A DNA stretch of 64,000 bases from Desulfosarcina ovata subsp. ovata (lineage in GTDB: Bacteria; Desulfobacterota; Desulfobacteria; Desulfobacterales; Desulfosarcinaceae), in assembly GCF_009689005.1 (NCBI RefSeq), contig NZ_AP021879.1, forward strand, positions 558,001 to 622,000. The letters run 5' to 3'. The stretch's first letter is position 1; every line of letters begins with the position of its first letter. The notes below the pieces were generated by a model. It was not told the origin of the DNA. It saw only the letters and a list, made by a program, of their open reading frames with translations, and ran no database searches. Shown in pieces: positions 35,528 to 45,404 of this stretch. A program made the position numbers and the translations under genes.

Positions 35528-38500
35528 GACGTTGTTGCCCCAGTCGCCGGAACCAGCGCCAAATCGAAGTTTTCCATTTTGTAAATGGCCAGGCCGTCTA
35601 CCCAGAGCAGACCATCGGCGCGAATCACCGGTGCGGGGCCGTCCTTGATTTGGGTGACGCTGGCTTCGACCACAACGGTTTTGTTTTTGGGGATAATCTG
35701 GCCGCGATAGCTCCAGCTGTGGCGACTGCCGTCCAGCAGACGAAATCGATGGCTGTTGGTCAATTCCGGCCATCGTCGGATAGCAAATGTTTTCAGGAGC
35801 TGAAGGAACGATTCCAGCCCAAGCGATCCGGGGCAGACCGGATCCTGGTAAAAGTGGGCCTTAAAAAACCATTCGTCCGGGTCGACCCGTTTGCTGCCGC
35901 GAATATACCCCAGGCCCGCATGGCCGCCATCGGGCAGATAGCAATCAATCCGGTCGATCATCAACAGCGCCTTGCCCGGCAGCGCCAGGTGGTCGATGTG
36001 CGGCGGCATACCCTCGGCGTCCGCCGGTGTCAGGGGAAAGTCAACCGGCAGCCGTTCGGTCTCCTGATCATGGCCGGCAAAAGGGGACAGTGTTTTGACC
36101 AATGGATCGGCCATTCCCAGGCCCTTTTGCTGGGTCAGGGCCGGGGCCGAAAAAAAGCCGAAATAGGTGTCGCCAGTATACACGGGCTGCCCCCCGCCCA
36201 GCACTTCAAAATCGAAATTCTCGATGATCATCTCGGCCGCTTCACTCACTTTGGTCATGCGGCAACGCATGGTCAGGGTGCCGCTGTCAGGGGTGACCTG
36301 GCGGTGCCAGACGGCGCTTCCGCCCAGGTTGCGGAATTTCAGGTCCTGCTGACTGTGCAGGGCCGAGCCGGCATAGGCGGCCAGCCAGCCGCAGGGCTGC
36401 AGGGCGATTTCCAGCAGCACGCAAAAAGGCATCACGCCGCTGCGGTCGGCAGCAAAGTACCACGCGGCCGTCGGGATGTCATACTCGGCCGTCACCCAGC
36501 CGTCCGCCTTGAGTTCCCAGGCAGGCGGCTCCACCCGAACCACGCGATCCATGAAACAGTACGGCGGGCCGGGCAGGCGGGCAATGGTGCGCTGGCTGTC
36601 GAACACGCGGTAAGGCTCACCAAAGGCCTCGGATGGCTTGCCCACGGCAAAGGAGAGGATGGACGCGCGGTCGTAAAGCGGCGTGTGCGTTTTTTGCTCA
36701 AGCGCACCCCGTTGCCGCCAGGCGTCCTCGATCTCCTGGCCGGTCACCCCGGTCATTTTCATGGACATATCTTTGAAAAAGACGATCGGACGACCATCGG
36801 CAAACATGTGAGCATCGGCAATCACATACGGTTCCGGTCCATAGCCGATCTCGCTGATCTGGATTTCATAGTGCACGTGGGCCGTTTTCGGCGTTACCGG
36901 TCCGCGGCATTTCAGCTGCGCCGCGTTGCCGACGACCGGTTCGTAGCACACACCCGGCTTGTCCGTGATCCAGCCCATGCGTTGGAGAAATACCCGCAGG
37001 GCATGGGCACAGCATTCGTACATGAGCGTTCCCGGCATGACCATGTCATCCACAAAGTGGCAGGTCAGGAACCAGTCGTCCGGATGGACGTCGGCCTCGG
37101 CCCGGATCAGTCCCAGACCGTAGCGCCCGCCGGCGGGATCCAGATCGATAATGCGGTGGATCAGGCGCATGCGGCCGTCGGGCAGCCACAGGGATTGCGC
37201 CAGTTGGACGCCGGCAAAGCGCTCGCCGAAACAGCCGGCCAGATCACCGCGCCGCAACGCCTCCACCTGGGCGTCGGTAAAGGATTCACGCTCCATGGGC
37301 ACGGGGGATTGCCAGCCCGGCGGACATTTTCCCGCTGTCGGTTGTCGTTCCCGCTCGGTGAGGATGATGCCGCCGGAATTTTCCACCTCGGCCTCGGTAA
37401 AAAAACCGGCACAGCCATCCCGCATGGTGATCAGATGGTCGTTTCCGATATAGCCTTCGAAACGGAAAAAAAACATCCACGTTTCGCCCTGGCGCACGAA
37501 ACGGTCAATGGCGATCTCGTAGCGAATCGTATCTCCGGGCCGGGGCAGCCCCCGGTGAAAGGTGATCACCGCATCCAGCAGGCGGTAAGCGCGCTGGCCT
37601 TTGACCTGGTGGTCGATGCCCAGATAGGCGCCCAAGAAAAGATCGGCCTGCCCGGCCTCGACGCTGATGCATACCGGTGCACGCTCACCGTCCAGATACC
37701 AGGCACCGGGCCGCACATCGTGCTCGGTCACCACCCGGCCAGCACCCATGGAGAGCATCTCGCCCTCCACGCTGAGGATGCGGTCGACCAGCATCAGCGG
37801 CTCGTCGGGCAAACGCACCCGGACCCGGTGAGTATCCACAACGTCAAAGGCCGGCCCCAGCATACGGCCCACGCTGCCGATGGCAAACTCCATGCACATG
37901 TCGCGATCGAAGGCCACCACGGATTGATCCGGCGTGGCTGGCCTGTCGCCCTTTGCCTCAACCGGTACCCGGGGGCTCGCTGGCGATGGGTCGACGGTGT
38001 TATCGTTCTGCACACGAGCACCCATCCCTAACAATCGATTCTGCAGATCAAAGGCGTCGGCAAAACTTTGCGTCAACTGCTCTGACAACTGCAGAAACTG
38101 TTCGTGGGCAGCGGCCGTGGAGGCCATGGTTTGCTGGGCGGTATCCATCAATGCGGTCCAGGGGTTGCCTGATTGTTCGGGAGAAGGGGCTTCTGCCGAC
38201 GCCGGTGGTGGCGGTGCCGGATTCTGAACAGGGGTAACCTCGGATGCTTCCGCGGATTCAGGCGACGCGGCAGGCATCATTTTCCTTTTTGGCGGTTTTG
38301 TCGGGGCCGGCAGTCTGGGGTTGAGCATCTGACCGCCGACGTTTACCGTTACCGTGGATTTTTTTACCGGTGTCATCTGATCCTCCCCGGATTCAACGAT
38401 GCCTTCATAAAGGGGGTTCAGGTCCAGGGGGATACGTTCCACCACCAGTCGGCCCAGACAGCGAAGCAGGGCCGCGATTTCGCTTTCACCGCTGTGGTTG

Positions 38501-41500
38501 GCGGCCACCGCCAGATGATCCTGGCCATCCAGGATACGGTCGATCATGCGCGTACACGAGGCCCGGGGTCCGGCTTCAACAAAAATACGAATTCCATCCC
38601 CATAGGCCCGCTTAATCGTACGCGTGAAGTCAAAACCGTCAACGGCTTGTTTTTCTATTGAATCAGCAATTTTGTCAGCCGTTACCGCATAGGGTGCGGC
38701 CCAGCTGCAACTGTAAACCGACAGGCCGGAACGGGGTGTGGTGGGGAAATGATGCAGGTCCCGATACTCCCTGGCCACGGGAAGGGCCGCATCGCAATGA
38801 ACGGTCACCACGCCATCCAGAAAAATCGCCTGGCAGCCCAGGGCCCCGATGGCCGTTTCAATCGCCGGACGAAGACCTCCGATCACGCATTCGTCAGGCG
38901 AGTTGACGATCAAGAGGCGCACGTTGGCCATGGCGTCGATTGTGGCACGGACCTGGTCAGCCGGGCGGTTGACCACGGCCACCTGCCAGTCCACCGGGGT
39001 CTCGTCGGGTATCTTCCAGGCCTGGCGCAGGGCGCGGCAGGGGCCGGCCAGTTGGGTGGAAAAAAGATCGGTGGCCTGCATGCGGGCCAGCATATCCCCA
39101 CGATCGGCCCACACATCATGGGCGAACAGGGCCGCGGATTCTCCCAGGCTGTAGCCGATAAGGGCGTCGGTGGGCACGGCAAATCGTTTGAGGATGCGGG
39201 TCATCAGACCACCGTAAACCACCTGGGCAAAGATCATGTTCAGGATATCGGCCTTGAGCCTAAGATTTGCTTCCTGCTGCCAGCCTGCGGACCAGTCTTG
39301 ACCCCATGGCATCAGGTGCCAGGGACGCATCTGGGTTTTCAAGCGCTTTGTATCGCGATCCATTCCATCCAGGATGTCGGGGAAGCGCAGGGCTAGGTCG
39401 CGGCCCATTTCCAGGTAATGGTTGCCCGATCCCGGATAGATCATGGCGATGGGGGTCTGCTTTCCCATGGGCTGGCTGCGGTAAAAGACCCTTTTTGAGC
39501 GTGGATCGGATGCTCCGTTGTCAACGGCCTGGCGGGCCTGGGCAATGATTTCGGGACCGTTGCCGTCAGGACCGATGATCAGCGCAATGGCCAGTTTGTG
39601 GTCGCTGTCCGGTGGGTGGGTGTCCAGCCAGCGGGCAGCGGCAATTTCAAGGCGCCCCTGGCTGGCGGTTTCAAGATGCGTGTTCAGATCGGAAAGACCG
39701 GCGATCAGTTTGTTCGGCGCATCTCCGGTGACCACAAACAACCCCGGCAGTGCGTTGCCCATGGGTATGGGATGGCTGCGATGCATTTCCGGAAGGATGC
39801 TTTCCTCTTCCTGCAGAAGCACATGGCTGCAAGTGCCGTCCACGGTCATGGTGCAGCTGATCGCAGTCCGCGGTCCCTGATCCCGGTTCCGATACCAGGG
39901 CTGGCAATGCCGGGGAATATGAAACGGGATCGCCGGGTCGATTGAATCCGGCAGGCGGGTAAATCCGGGCAAAGGCGGCAGGGTGCGGCGGTACAGGCAA
40001 AGGGCGGTCTTGGCCAGGGCCAGGAGGCCGTCGGCCGCACCAGTATGCCCGCAGACCGGTTTTGTGGCGCCAAGGGCGATGGCGTTTTCAGGCCCGGCGG
40101 CGACGTGGCCGTTAAAAAAACGGCTCAGGGCGTTGAGCTCGATCTGGTCCTGATCGGGAAGGCCGGCGCCGTGGGCCTCCACATAGGAGAGCTGCTCGGG
40201 CCGAACCGGACTGTTGGCGAAACAGTGTTCAAGGCTACGGGAGTAAACCTTCCCGTCAACCCGGCCGGTGGCCGGATTATTTCCAGCGGCGCTGCCAATG
40301 CCACGGATGACCGCGTAGATGCGGTCTTTTTGGGCACGGGCCAGGGAGAGCGGTTTGAGCACCAGGGCCACACCGCCGTCGCCGGGCAGGGTGCCGTCGG
40401 CATCCGCATCAAAAGGTCGGATACGATTGCTGCGCGAGAGCGGCAGCACAGAATCCATGCGCACCACACTGCGTCCTTCGGCAAACAGATCCACAGCCCC
40501 CACCAGCATGGCATCGGCTTCCCCCTGCTGCAGCCGGTCGACAGCCACCCGGAGGGCCTTGATGCCCGAGGCGGTATCGGCGGAAACCACAAAACTGGGA
40601 CCACCGAAGCGGAATTCGCGGGCCATGCGGCTGGCCACGATACCACCCAGAGCGCCCATCACGCGCGGTGCGGTCAGGGGCGGGCCGCACCCGTCACGCA
40701 GCGCGGAGAGATACGAATCCATATCTTGATCGTCGATCGCGATCCCAAATTGGGTACGCCAGCGCTGCAGGGCCGAGAAAAGCTGCCAGCGCAGGTGGAA
40801 ATTGGTGGATTCGAAATCAAAGTTGATTCCAACCACCACCCCCATGCGCGTTCGCGATTCGCGTAAGGGGAGGCCGGCATCGCCCAACGCGGCCGCCCCG
40901 GTTTTCAGGGCCAGAAGTTGCTGGGGCAGGATGGCATCGATCTCGTTGGGGGGAATCTGGAACTCGCCGATGCCGACATCAACCTGCCCAAGATACGCCC
41001 CATGGGGATCGAAGTCGTTCAATGCGGCGGCATAGACCGCATCGGCCCCTTTCCAGCGTCCGGCGGGTCGCTGGCCGATGGCGCTGAGGCCATTGAAAAT
41101 GGCTGCTTCGAATGCGCTTACCCTGTCCAGCGAACCGGCATGCACCCCCATTCCCACGATGGCCACCGGCTCAAGTGGTTTTGGCGCCATCCGGGCATGC
41201 TCCACGCTGGATTGATCCCTGACCTGATCCTGCGGTTGACGGTTTTCCGGCCATTCCTCGAAAAGAATATGGGCATTGATACCGCCGAAACCAAAGGCAC
41301 TCACCGCAGCCCGGCGTGGAATTCCGTTCTTCGGTGTTTCCCAGGCGGCTGCTTCGCTCTGCACCCGGAACGGACTGCCGGCCAGCGGGCTGTCCGGCGG
41401 GGCCGCTTCGAAATGGATCGAGGGCGGCAGCATGCGATGCCTGATGGCCAGAAGGATTTTGATCATCCCGGCAGCGCCGGCAGCGGTAAGCAGATGCCCG

Positions 41501-42594
41501 ATCATCGATTTGACCGAACCGATGGCGCAGGTGCCGGCAGTTGCCGACTGCCCCTTCCACAGGGCCATCAGGCTTTCTATCTCAGTGGTGTCGCCGGCGC
41601 GGGTGCCGGTGCCGTGGCATTCGATCAGGTTCACGTCCGATGGTTGCCATCCGGCGGCAGCATAGGCCGCCTGCATGGCACGGAGCTGGCCCTGGCGTTC
41701 GGGTGCCAGCAGGTTGCCACGCATGTCATTGGACAGGCCAATGCCGTGGATCACCCCTAAAATGGTGTCACCATGGGTCAGTGCGTCGGTCAGGCGCTTC
41801 AACACCAAAATACCGACTCCCTCGCCGACCACCAATCCGTCCGCCCGGTGATCAAAGGGGGCACAGCGGCCCGATGCGGACAGGGCCTGGAGCTGACTGA
41901 AGCCGGTCTGGGTATAGAGGCATTCGGGACGGGAGACCCCACCGGTGACGACCATGTCCGTGCGTCCGGCAACCAGTGCATCACAGGCCAGCTTGACGGC
42001 GTAAATGGACGACGCACAGGCCGCATCGAGGGTGAAGCTGTCACCGCCGAACCCCATTTCAGCAGCCAGTAGAGCCGCCGGCAGGCCGTCCACGCGACTG
42101 GCCAGCGTTTCGGCACGGGAGAAATGGAACGGTTTGGCTGTGGTCTGAGGAAACAGCCGCCGCTCAATGGCCCTGCCCAGCAATTGCCGGGAGTAAGCGG
42201 ACGCTCCATCCGTGGGCAGGGCGATGGCGGCCAGAATTGTATCGACCCGGCTGAAATCAACCTTGCCGGTCTGGCATCCGCCTACCGCCCGCTTTCCGGC
42301 CGTCAGGGTCAGCTGATGAACCGGATCCAGATGTCGCGTCAGATCCGGATCAAGAGAAAACCCATCGGGCTCGAAATGAAAATCATCAATCAGGCAGGCG
42401 TGGCGGGAGTAGGGACGATCCGGGGTGGTTGTTGATCTGAGGCGATCTTCAACCGGAGCGATCCAGCGTGACGGTGGGGCCGGACGAGACTGGTCGACAC
42501 CACCGATGATGTTCTGCCAAAATATGTCCAGGTTCAGGGCGCCCGGAAAAATTCCGTCCATCCCGACCACGGCAATCAAGGACGTGCGATCCAT
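35524..42594 (-). CDS. PUFA-synthase-like megasynthase (KS-CLF-AT-DH-DH), PfaB/PfaC-like
   Basis: A 2,356-residue iterative type I synthase resembling Pfa secondary-lipid synthases. Ketosynthase at about 5-455 with Cys193 in DAACASS, ECHGTGT and GSVKSMIGH. Chain-length-factor-like KS at about 475-930, with the active Cys replaced by Thr (SADTASG) and HGAG. Acyltransferase at about 1040-1375 with GYSLGES. Pro/Ala-rich linker at about 1415-1555 where an acyl-carrier array might be expected. Then two FabA/PfaC-like dehydratase units at about 1560-2340, each a pseudo-hotdog plus an active one (His in LTCHFVDDMVMPG near 1840 and FKAHFYQDPVCPG near 2245). No carrier, ketoreductase or enoylreductase domain is seen, so partners must act in trans. 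ATG 42594 was chosen; TTG 42600 is an alternative. It overlaps oleB (ATGA). Confidence 0.9.
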   Translation of the reverse strand: MDRTSLIAVVGMDGIFPGALNLDIFWQNIIGGVDQSRPAPPSRWIAPVEDRLRSTTTPDRPYSRHACLIDDFHFEPDGFSLDPDLTRHLDPVHQLTLTAGKRAVGGCQTGKVDFSRVDTILAAIALPTDGASAYSRQLLGRAIERRLFPQTTAKPFHFSRAETLASRVDGLPAALLAAEMGFGGDSFTLDAACASSIYAVKLACDALVAGRTDMVVTGGVSRPECLYTQTGFSQLQALSASGRCAPFDHRADGLVVGEGVGILVLKRLTDALTHGDTILGVIHGIGLSNDMRGNLLAPERQGQLRAMQAAYAAAGWQPSDVNLIECHGTGTRAGDTTEIESLMALWKGQSATAGTCAIGSVKSMIGHLLTAAGAAGMIKILLAIRHRMLPPSIHFEAAPPDSPLAGSPFRVQSEAAAWETPKNGIPRRAAVSAFGFGGINAHILFEEWPENRQPQDQVRDQSSVEHARMAPKPLEPVAIVGMGVHAGSLDRVSAFEAAIFNGLSAIGQRPAGRWKGADAVYAAALNDFDPHGAYLGQVDVGIGEFQIPPNEIDAILPQQLLALKTGAAALGDAGLPLRESRTRMGVVVGINFDFESTNFHLRWQLFSALQRWRTQFGIAIDDQDMDSYLSALRDGCGPPLTAPRVMGALGGIVASRMAREFRFGGPSFVVSADTASGIKALRVAVDRLQQGEADAMLVGAVDLFAEGRSVVRMDSVLPLSRSNRIRPFDADADGTLPGDGGVALVLKPLSLARAQKDRIYAVIRGIGSAAGNNPATGRVDGKVYSRSLEHCFANSPVRPEQLSYVEAHGAGLPDQDQIELNALSRFFNGHVAAGPENAIALGATKPVCGHTGAADGLLALAKTALCLYRRTLPPLPGFTRLPDSIDPAIPFHIPRHCQPWYRNRDQGPRTAISCTMTVDGTCSHVLLQEEESILPEMHRSHPIPMGNALPGLFVVTGDAPNKLIAGLSDLNTHLETASQGRLEIAAARWLDTHPPDSDHKLAIALIIGPDGNGPEIIAQARQAVDNGASDPRSKRVFYRSQPMGKQTPIAMIYPGSGNHYLEMGRDLALRFPDILDGMDRDTKRLKTQMRPWHLMPWGQDWSAGWQQEANLRLKADILNMIFAQVVYGGLMTRILKRFAVPTDALIGYSLGESAALFAHDVWADRGDMLARMQATDLFSTQLAGPCRALRQAWKIPDETPVDWQVAVVNRPADQVRATIDAMANVRLLIVNSPDECVIGGLRPAIETAIGALGCQAIFLDGVVTVHCDAALPVAREYRDLHHFPTTPRSGLSVYSCSWAAPYAVTADKIADSIEKQAVDGFDFTRTIKRAYGDGIRIFVEAGPRASCTRMIDRILDGQDHLAVAANHSGESEIAALLRCLGRLVVERIPLDLNPLYEGIVESGEDQMTPVKKSTVTVNVGGQMLNPRLPAPTKPPKRKMMPAASPESAEASEVTPVQNPAPPPPASAEAPSPEQSGNPWTALMDTAQQTMASTAAAHEQFLQLSEQLTQSFADAFDLQNRLLGMGARVQNDNTVDPSPASPRVPVEAKGDRPATPDQSVVAFDRDMCMEFAIGSVGRMLGPAFDVVDTHRVRVRLPDEPLMLVDRILSVEGEMLSMGAGRVVTEHDVRPGAWYLDGERAPVCISVEAGQADLFLGAYLGIDHQVKGQRAYRLLDAVITFHRGLPRPGDTIRYEIAIDRFVRQGETWMFFFRFEGYIGNDHLITMRDGCAGFFTEAEVENSGGIILTERERQPTAGKCPPGWQSPVPMERESFTDAQVEALRRGDLAGCFGERFAGVQLAQSLWLPDGRMRLIHRIIDLDPAGGRYGLGLIRAEADVHPDDWFLTCHFVDDMVMPGTLMYECCAHALRVFLQRMGWITDKPGVCYEPVVGNAAQLKCRGPVTPKTAHVHYEIQISEIGYGPEPYVIADAHMFADGRPIVFFKDMSMKMTGVTGQEIEDAWRQRGALEQKTHTPLYDRASILSFAVGKPSEAFGEPYRVFDSQRTIARLPGPPYCFMDRVVRVEPPAWELKADGWVTAEYDIPTAAWYFAADRSGVMPFCVLLEIALQPCGWLAAYAGSALHSQQDLKFRNLGGSAVWHRQVTPDSGTLTMRCRMTKVSEAAEMIIENFDFEVLGGGQPVYTGDTYFGFFSAPALTQQKGLGMADPLVKTLSPFAGHDQETERLPVDFPLTPADAEGMPPHIDHLALPGKALLMIDRIDCYLPDGGHAGLGYIRGSKRVDPDEWFFKAHFYQDPVCPGSLGLESFLQLLKTFAIRRWPELTNSHRFRLLDGSRHSWSYRGQIIPKNKTVVVEASVTQIKDGPAPVIRADGLLWVDGLAIYKMENFDLALVPATGATTS

Positions 42595-42788
42595 ATACAA
42601 AGCAACTTAAGGCGTTTCCCAAAGGCGGTTATATGACCTTGGGGGTTGTTGGTAAACGATCACTGGCCAAAAACATAATTACATACCCGCTTCCCGGACT
42701 TAACGCAATAACGAATACCAATTTTTACAGCGGGATATGCGATCGAATGGTATCGTTCACCGACCGGACCGGCTCCACTGGATTTACT

Positions 42789-42817
42789 TTGACAGCCACA
42801 CCGGCTGGCGATATTCT
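42789..42817 (+). promoter_or_regulatory. Sigma70-type promoter of the universal stress protein gene
   Basis: TTGACA at 42789-42794 and TATTCT at 42812-42817 are exactly 17 bases apart. The expected start near 42824 leaves a short leader containing the ribosome-binding site AAAGGAGGG before ATG 42848. The rest of the 42595-42847 gap must also hold the promoter of the divergent megasynthase operon, which was not identified. Confidence 0.6.
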
Positions 42818-42847
42818 CAATATGATACCTGAAAAAGGAGGGTAAGC

Positions 42848-43753
42848 ATGAAAATTCATTTCAAACGCATTCTTTGTGCCACCGATCTTTCCGATTTTTC
42901 GAATCTGGCGGTGGCCCAGGCCATTGAAATGGCCAAGGAATTTGGTGCGCGGCTTTATATCTGTCACGTCATCGATCTGCCCATGGTCAGTATGCATGGT
43001 GCCGCCTTTGTCTATCCGGACAATCAGATCGAAGAGATGAAAACCGGCGCCATGGAGCAAATTAAAAGACTGGTGGGCGATAACGACTTGTCATGGGAGG
43101 CGATTGTCGAAACCGGCCCGGTATCCACGACCCTCTGCCGGCTGGCCGCAGACAGGCATGCCGATCTGGCCATTGTTTCCACCCACGGACGAACCGGAAT
43201 CAAGCGGTTGTTCCTGGGGTCGGTCACCGAACGGTTGCTGCGCACCGTCGCCTGTCCGTTGTTGGTGGTCACGCCACCGGAAAAAGCCAGCGGTGGAGAG
43301 CAGCCATTCAAAGGATTTGGCTTTAAACAGATCCTGGTGGGCTGTGATTTTTCCAATGATTCGCAAAATGCGGTGGATTATGGATTCAGCCTGGCCCAAG
43401 AGTTCGAAGCAGCCATCCACTTGGTGCATGTGGTGGAACCGTTTGTCTATCGGGATACCATGCTGCCGGACAACACGGAAATTGAAACGCTGGATGCAGT
43501 CAGTGCGGGATCCCAGAAGCGTCTGGAAACACTGGTTCCCGAGGATGCTCACAACTGGTGCGAGGTCCATATTGCCAGTGAATCGGGAAAACCGTTCATG
43601 GCATTGAAGGCCTATGCCGACACCCATCAGATTGACCTGATCGTCCTTGGTGTGCGGGGCCACAGCCTGGTCGAGACCATGCTCCTGGGCTCCACGACCG
43701 ACCGGGTCATCCGCGGTGTGGCCTGTCCGGTCCTGTCCGTTTGCCCCTTATAG
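42848..43753 (+). CDS. Tandem-domain universal stress protein
   Basis: A 301-residue protein with two UspA folds (about 1-142 and 155-300). Each begins with the usual strand (KRILCATDLSDFS; KQILVGCDFSNDS). Each ends with the ATP-binding pattern GxxG-X9-G(S/T): STHGRTGIKRLFLGSVTERL in the first, VRGHSLVETMLLGSTTDRV in the second. Nucleotide binding by both halves is expected. It is divergent from the megasynthase operon and has its own strong-looking promoter. The role is stress adaptation by family knowledge; no specific signal is known. Confidence 0.93.
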   Translation: MKIHFKRILCATDLSDFSNLAVAQAIEMAKEFGARLYICHVIDLPMVSMHGAAFVYPDNQIEEMKTGAMEQIKRLVGDNDLSWEAIVETGPVSTTLCRLAADRHADLAIVSTHGRTGIKRLFLGSVTERLLRTVACPLLVVTPPEKASGGEQPFKGFGFKQILVGCDFSNDSQNAVDYGFSLAQEFEAAIHLVHVVEPFVYRDTMLPDNTEIETLDAVSAGSQKRLETLVPEDAHNWCEVHIASESGKPFMALKAYADTHQIDLIVLGVRGHSLVETMLLGSTTDRVIRGVACPVLSVCPL

Positions 43754-43845
43754 ATTTCCCTGAAATTATGTTATCAGCTGATGGAAAACCCTTTCCCCAT
43801 CCATTTGTCGGCTGCAAAAACAGATCGCTAACCGGCCGGTATTGT

Positions 43846-45039
43846 TCATTCTGACTTAAAGGAATTATAGGCCCGGTCCGCTCCGCTGGCCAGCTGCCGA
43901 TCATCGGGCAACCGGAAGACAAAAGGCAACCCACTGAAACCGATGACAGCGAAAATGACGAAGGTCTTTTCCAAACCGATCAGATCGGCGGCGATGCCCA
44001 CGATGACCACCACCGCCGAGCGGGCCAGAAATGAAATCATCATGAACAGCCCGTTGGCCGCCGAGGGGCTTTCCACGGCACTCTCCTGAATCAGAGCCAG
44101 CATTACCGGTGTTGTGGAGAGCAGGGTGAAACCGGTCAACACCAGCATGACATAGGCGATCCACCCGTCCACCCAGACAAATGTCAGCAGGGATATGGGT
44201 GCCCCCAGAAGGGAAAACGTCAACATGCGCCGCCGCCCCATACGGTCGCTGAGGGTTCCGGCCACCATGACTCCCACAACACCGGCAATTTCGTAAATGG
44301 TCAGGCCGGCACCGGCCAGCCACAGGTTGCCGGTATGCATCACGATAAATGTCGGCAGAAAAGAGGCCATGCAACCGTGCATGAAGCCCCGGGCGACCAG
44401 GATGCCGGTTATCGGTTTGAGCACGGGGGCCATGTCGCGCCAGGTTTGCAGGAGCGGCACCGGAGTTCTGGATGCGGTGGTTACCGGCAGATCCCGCGTA
44501 TTGAGGTACAGGATGAACGAACAGATAAAACTGATGCCCATGACCGGATAGAAACCGTCCAGCCCCATCAGGGCGACCGCACTGACCGCCGCCATGGGGC
44601 CTGCCGCCCGGGCCGCTTCCCCTCCCACCATGAAAAAGGACATTCCCATCCCTTTGCGGTTGCCGGCCATGCGGGCCACCACCACTGGCGCGGGCACATG
44701 GAAAATGGAGACACTGATTCCGGCAAAGACCATAAGGATCAGCAACATCCCGAAGGACGGGGCAACACCGATCAGGCTCATGGGAACGGCGGTAAGCGAC
44801 GGGGCCAGAACAAGAAACCAGCGCACACTGATCCGGTCGGCCAATGATCCGATCCAGGGGTTGAACAGGGCGGGCAGCTGCATCACCGTCGAAAGCAGCC
44901 CGGCCTGGGTGAGGCTCAGGGAGAGCTTCTCGATGAGCAGCGGAAGCAGCGGTGCCAGAAAAGCCGAATAGATGTCGTGAATAAAATGGCCGATGGAGAC
45001 GGCCAGAACACCCGGCAGGTTGAAGCGATTGATCGGCAT
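43846..45039 (-). CDS. MFS transporter, fosmidomycin-resistance-like
   Basis: A 397-residue major-facilitator protein with 12 hydrophobic segments. The N-terminus GHFIHDIYSAFLAPLLPLLI and the region SLTQAGLLSTVMQLPALFNP resemble Fsr-type exporters, as do LADRISVRWFLVL and MSFFMVGGEAARAAGP. The second half has GTLSDRMGRRRMLTFSLLG. ATG 45039 was chosen; GTG 45072 would add 11 residues. It converges with the stress protein gene. The substrate is unknown and a drug-efflux role is only a family association. Confidence 0.82.
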   Translation of the reverse strand: MPINRFNLPGVLAVSIGHFIHDIYSAFLAPLLPLLIEKLSLSLTQAGLLSTVMQLPALFNPWIGSLADRISVRWFLVLAPSLTAVPMSLIGVAPSFGMLLILMVFAGISVSIFHVPAPVVVARMAGNRKGMGMSFFMVGGEAARAAGPMAAVSAVALMGLDGFYPVMGISFICSFILYLNTRDLPVTTASRTPVPLLQTWRDMAPVLKPITGILVARGFMHGCMASFLPTFIVMHTGNLWLAGAGLTIYEIAGVVGVMVAGTLSDRMGRRRMLTFSLLGAPISLLTFVWVDGWIAYVMLVLTGFTLLSTTPVMLALIQESAVESPSAANGLFMMISFLARSAVVVIVGIAADLIGLEKTFVIFAVIGFSGLPFVFRLPDDRQLASGADRAYNSFKSE

Positions 45040-45404
45040 TTCAGTTTTGGTGGAGGCAGGATCGGATTTCACGGTGTCGAAATGACCTATACTGGGGTTG
45101 AGGGTTTCTGAATCGGTTGCCCTTTTTCACGAATATCCAACGCTTGGCCGTTGGACAATGACGGAACGGACAATATTGTTGCTCCAACCTGTTTTCAGGG
45201 GACGTACCGGTTCCTGAGCGGGAGCCCCTTATACCTGCCCGTTCCGCTCGGGTCAAGGCGAGAGAAGGTGGTTGTCACTCCCCATACGATTGTTTTTTTC
45301 GGCAAAGCGGTTATGTTAACGGTTGCGTATGCGCGTCGTACTCGAACTTGGATGCGCAGCAGACAGATGCCCCACCATTTAATCGAAGACGAGGAATCGC
45401 ACCC
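45040..45404. other. Intergenic region of 365 bases with a short dyad
   Basis: It lies between the divergent MFS and J-domain genes and must hold both promoters. The only clear structure is a perfect dyad TCCAACG-N6-CGTTGGA at 45136-45155, the size of a regulator operator. No RNA gene or credible ORF is seen. Confidence 0.4.

Noticed and set aside
34616-35773. A 385-codon version of the oleB gene with about 80 extra N-terminal residues
   Set aside because: The extra part runs inside the megasynthase coding sequence in another frame and is low-quality Arg/Gln-rich sequence. The ATGA overlap at 35524-35527 gives a better start.
35650-38031. A 793-codon plus-strand open frame opposite the megasynthase
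   Set aside because: It is antisense to a well-supported synthase with clear domains, and its translation is His/Gln/Gly-rich shadow sequence with no motif.
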